Assembly (NCBI GenBank): GCA_043101635.1
Contig: JBICIE010000286.1
Location: 1 to 6,597 of the forward strand
Direction of reading: 5' to 3'
Origin: CAYMJK01 sp043101635
Lineage (GTDB): Bacteria; Planctomycetota; Phycisphaerae; Phycisphaerales; UBA1924
DNA length: 6,597 nt
A program made the translations under genes and the position numbers. The notes below the pieces were generated by a model, which did no database searches, was not told the origin of the DNA, and worked only from the letters and a program-made list of their open reading frames with translations. Shown one piece after another: positions 5,162 to 6,597 of the stretch (positions within the stretch are counted from its first letter, which is position 1; each line of letters begins with the position of its first letter).

Positions 5162-6529
5162 ATGAAAACTACCTTCCTTGTAGCGCTGCTGGCGGGTTCG
5201 TGCGCCACCTCGCTGTGCCCCGGTGAGTGCCCCCCGCAGCATCTGATACCGCCAAAGCCGTGGGCCTACGGGAGTTTCGGCCGCTCCATTTCCATGGACG
5301 GTCCCTCCCTGGTTGTCGGTGACAGGATGGATGCCGAAATGTGTCCGACAACGCCCGACTGCGCGAGCGGCGCAGCGCACATCTACACCTTCGACGCGGG
5401 CGCAGCGGCGTGGACGCTGCTGGAGACGATCAGACCGGCGTTCCTCGACTGGGGCTACGGCTTTGGTGACCCCGTGATGATCAACGGCGATCGGCTGATC
5501 GCCGGGGCGCCGGGCGCGATGGTCGGCTCCGTGCGCGGCGGCGCCGCGTACGTCTTCGATCGTGAAGGCGACACGTGGCACGAGTCGGGGCGCATCGTGC
5601 CGGTCGAGCCGAGGTCACTGGGGCATTTCGGCGAGAGCGTTGCGATCGACGGCGCCTTCGCCGTGGTTGGCCGCCCACAGGGCGAGGAAGCGTTCGTGTA
5701 CGTGGAGGCGGCGGGAGGGGGCTGGAGGTTCAGCGAACGGCTTGCGGGGGCGGCCGACATGGGTTATGCCCTGGCGCTCAGCGCGGACTGGCTGTTCGTC
5801 GGCGCGCCGGGCCACCTGCTGGGCGGCGCTGTGTTCGTCTACCGGCGCGGGCCCGGGGGCGAACTCACGTTCGTACAGAAGCTGACGCCGCGCGACGCCG
5901 CCGTCGGACCGCGATTCGGCCAAGCGATCGCGGTCGATGGCGCAACGCTGGCGGTCGGTGGGCCGAGTTCCGACCGGCAGTTCGTCGCACAGGGCGCAGT
6001 GTACATCTTCGAGTTGGTAGACGGCCAGTGGGCGCTGCGCTCCGAGGTGACGCACGACAATCCGCTCGATGACGATGCGCTTGGCTCGGCCGTTGCGTTG
6101 TCGGGCGAAACGCTCGTCGCCGGCGCGCCGCGGCACCGCGGACTCTGGCCCGACTCCATCGGCGCCGCGTACGTCTTCACGCGCCGGGGCGATGGATCGT
6201 GGGCCCAGGCCGCGGAACTGGCGCACGGTTCACCCGCGACGGGACCATACGGAAGCGCTGTAGCAGTGCGGAGTCGGTGGGCTGTCGTCGGTTCACGCGG
6301 GGAGGCGACCGCCGGACCCAACGGCGGCGCCGCCTACATCTTCGACCTCGCCTGCATCCTCTGCCGCGTCGATCTCGATGGCGATGGCGCGCTGACCCTC
6401 TTCGACTTCCTCACCTTCTTCAACCTCTTCGCCGCCGGCGACCTCGCCGCGGATTTCGATGGCGATGGCGAACTGACGCTGTTCGACTTCCTGGCGTTTC
6501 AGGATGAGTTCGCGGCGGGGTGCGGCTAG
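5162..6529 (+). CDS. Secreted FG-GAP-like seven-blade beta-propeller with C-terminal GC-type dockerin
   Basis: The product is 455 aa. A signal peptide covers about residues 1-19 (MKTTFLVALLAGSCATSLC). Seven repeats follow, each of the form G-x-(S/A)-hydrophobic strand-DG-x-hydrophobic-VGAP...G-A-A-Y-V-F: about 37-78, 98-137, 153-187, 199-230, 248-288, 304-345 and 360-395. This matches FG-GAP/integrin-alpha-like propellers. The blades lack the D-x-D-x-D-G calcium loops found in some family members. The C-terminus (about 398-454) is the planctomycete GC-type dockerin: Cys398/Cys401, DLDGDGALTLFD (404-415), DFDGDGELTLFD (431-442), and a final G-C-G. The ATG at 5162 is chosen for the signal peptide and for GGAG 8 nt upstream; the frame is open back to 4931, but that would overlap the divergent gene. 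Likely role: an extracellular, calcium-stabilised binding or structural protein attached through its dockerin. The partner that reads this tag and the ligand are unknown. Confidence 0.92.
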   Translation: MKTTFLVALLAGSCATSLCPGECPPQHLIPPKPWAYGSFGRSISMDGPSLVVGDRMDAEMCPTTPDCASGAAHIYTFDAGAAAWTLLETIRPAFLDWGYGFGDPVMINGDRLIAGAPGAMVGSVRGGAAYVFDREGDTWHESGRIVPVEPRSLGHFGESVAIDGAFAVVGRPQGEEAFVYVEAAGGGWRFSERLAGAADMGYALALSADWLFVGAPGHLLGGAVFVYRRGPGGELTFVQKLTPRDAAVGPRFGQAIAVDGATLAVGGPSSDRQFVAQGAVYIFELVDGQWALRSEVTHDNPLDDDALGSAVALSGETLVAGAPRHRGLWPDSIGAAYVFTRRGDGSWAQAAELAHGSPATGPYGSAVAVRSRWAVVGSRGEATAGPNGGAAYIFDLACILCRVDLDGDGALTLFDFLTFFNLFAAGDLAADFDGDGELTLFDFLAFQDEFAAGCG

Positions 6530-6530
6530 G

Positions 6531-6597
6531 AAATGGCACATGGCAAAGCGGCAAATGGCAAATCAAAAGTGGCAAAGGGCAAAGCGGCATATGGCAA
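6531..6597. repeat. GGCA-core short repeat with 36-bp higher-order period, cut by the right edge
   Basis: Right after the stop, eight GGCA cores occur at 6535, 6542, 6550, 6557, 6571, 6578, 6586 and 6593, spaced 7, 8, 7, 14, 7, 8 and 7 bp. The spacing pattern itself repeats: 6535-6561 and 6571-6597 match at 24 of 27 positions, so the unit is 36 bp with 7-8-bp subunits. The tract is far richer in A than the flanking gene and has no visible coding or hairpin structure. Its full length is unknown. Confidence 0.65.

Noticed and set aside
5002..5208. 69-codon N-terminal extension of the minus-strand dockerin protein
   Set aside because: The ATG at 5001 has a strong AAAGGAGA site and an immediate signal peptide, and the extension is not protein-like.
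4511..5581. Minus-strand frame of 356 codons spanning the divergent promoter region
   Set aside because: It crosses both dockerin genes in a wrong frame and its product is Arg-rich with no motifs.
6531..6597. CRISPR array suggested by a 36-bp period
   Set aside because: There are no unique spacers; the period is made of 7-8-bp subrepeats that continue through the whole unit.

Overview
This high-GC window looks like chromosomal DNA of a planctomycete, probably of the Phycisphaerae type. The main clue is the C-terminus of the right-hand gene, a 'GC-type' dockerin module: Cys, two D-x-D-G-D-G-x-L-T-x-F-D loops, and a final Gly-Cys. Such modules are common on secreted planctomycete proteins. A second secreted protein also ends in a dockerin-like pair, and the housekeeping pair phoH-pgpH lies alongside. 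No rRNA, tRNA, CRISPR array, transposase or phage gene is visible.

Layout, left to right. Positions 1-1529 (minus) hold the first 509 codons of a 7TM-HD (PgpH/YqfF-type) membrane phosphohydrolase; its catalytic HD domain lies beyond the left edge. Two bases upstream, 1532-2377 (minus) encodes the PhoH ATPase. The expected N-terminal part of PhoH is present at 2378-2500 in the same frame, but an in-frame TAG at 2378-2380 separates it from the rest. The TAG is followed directly by a GTG start with its own Shine-Dalgarno-like GAGG. Divergent from phoH, 2608-3039 (plus) encodes a small lipoprotein with a possible DUF3568-like C-terminus. Its signal-peptide DNA is an unusual G-run/9-bp repeat tract. 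The convergent gap 3040-3297 holds weak hairpins and a 21-bp-period repeat. 3298-5001 (minus) encodes a 567-residue secreted dockerin protein. A 160-bp divergent promoter region separates it from 5162-6529 (plus), a 455-residue secreted seven-blade FG-GAP-like propeller with a GC-type dockerin. Right of its stop lies a short GGCA-cored repeat with a 36-bp higher-order period that runs off the edge.

The left half is a conserved operon: phoH and pgpH are usually followed by ybeY, which I would expect just outside the window. The right half is two divergent extracellular proteins that share the same kind of C-terminal tag and probably the same export or anchoring fate; their ligands cannot be read from the sequence.

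I see no clear new multi-gene system. The strongest anomaly is the interrupted phoH. All four complete genes end in TAG, so general reassignment of TAG is unlikely. Next in interest are the two short repeat arrays and the G-quadruplex-like tract over the lipoprotein signal peptide.
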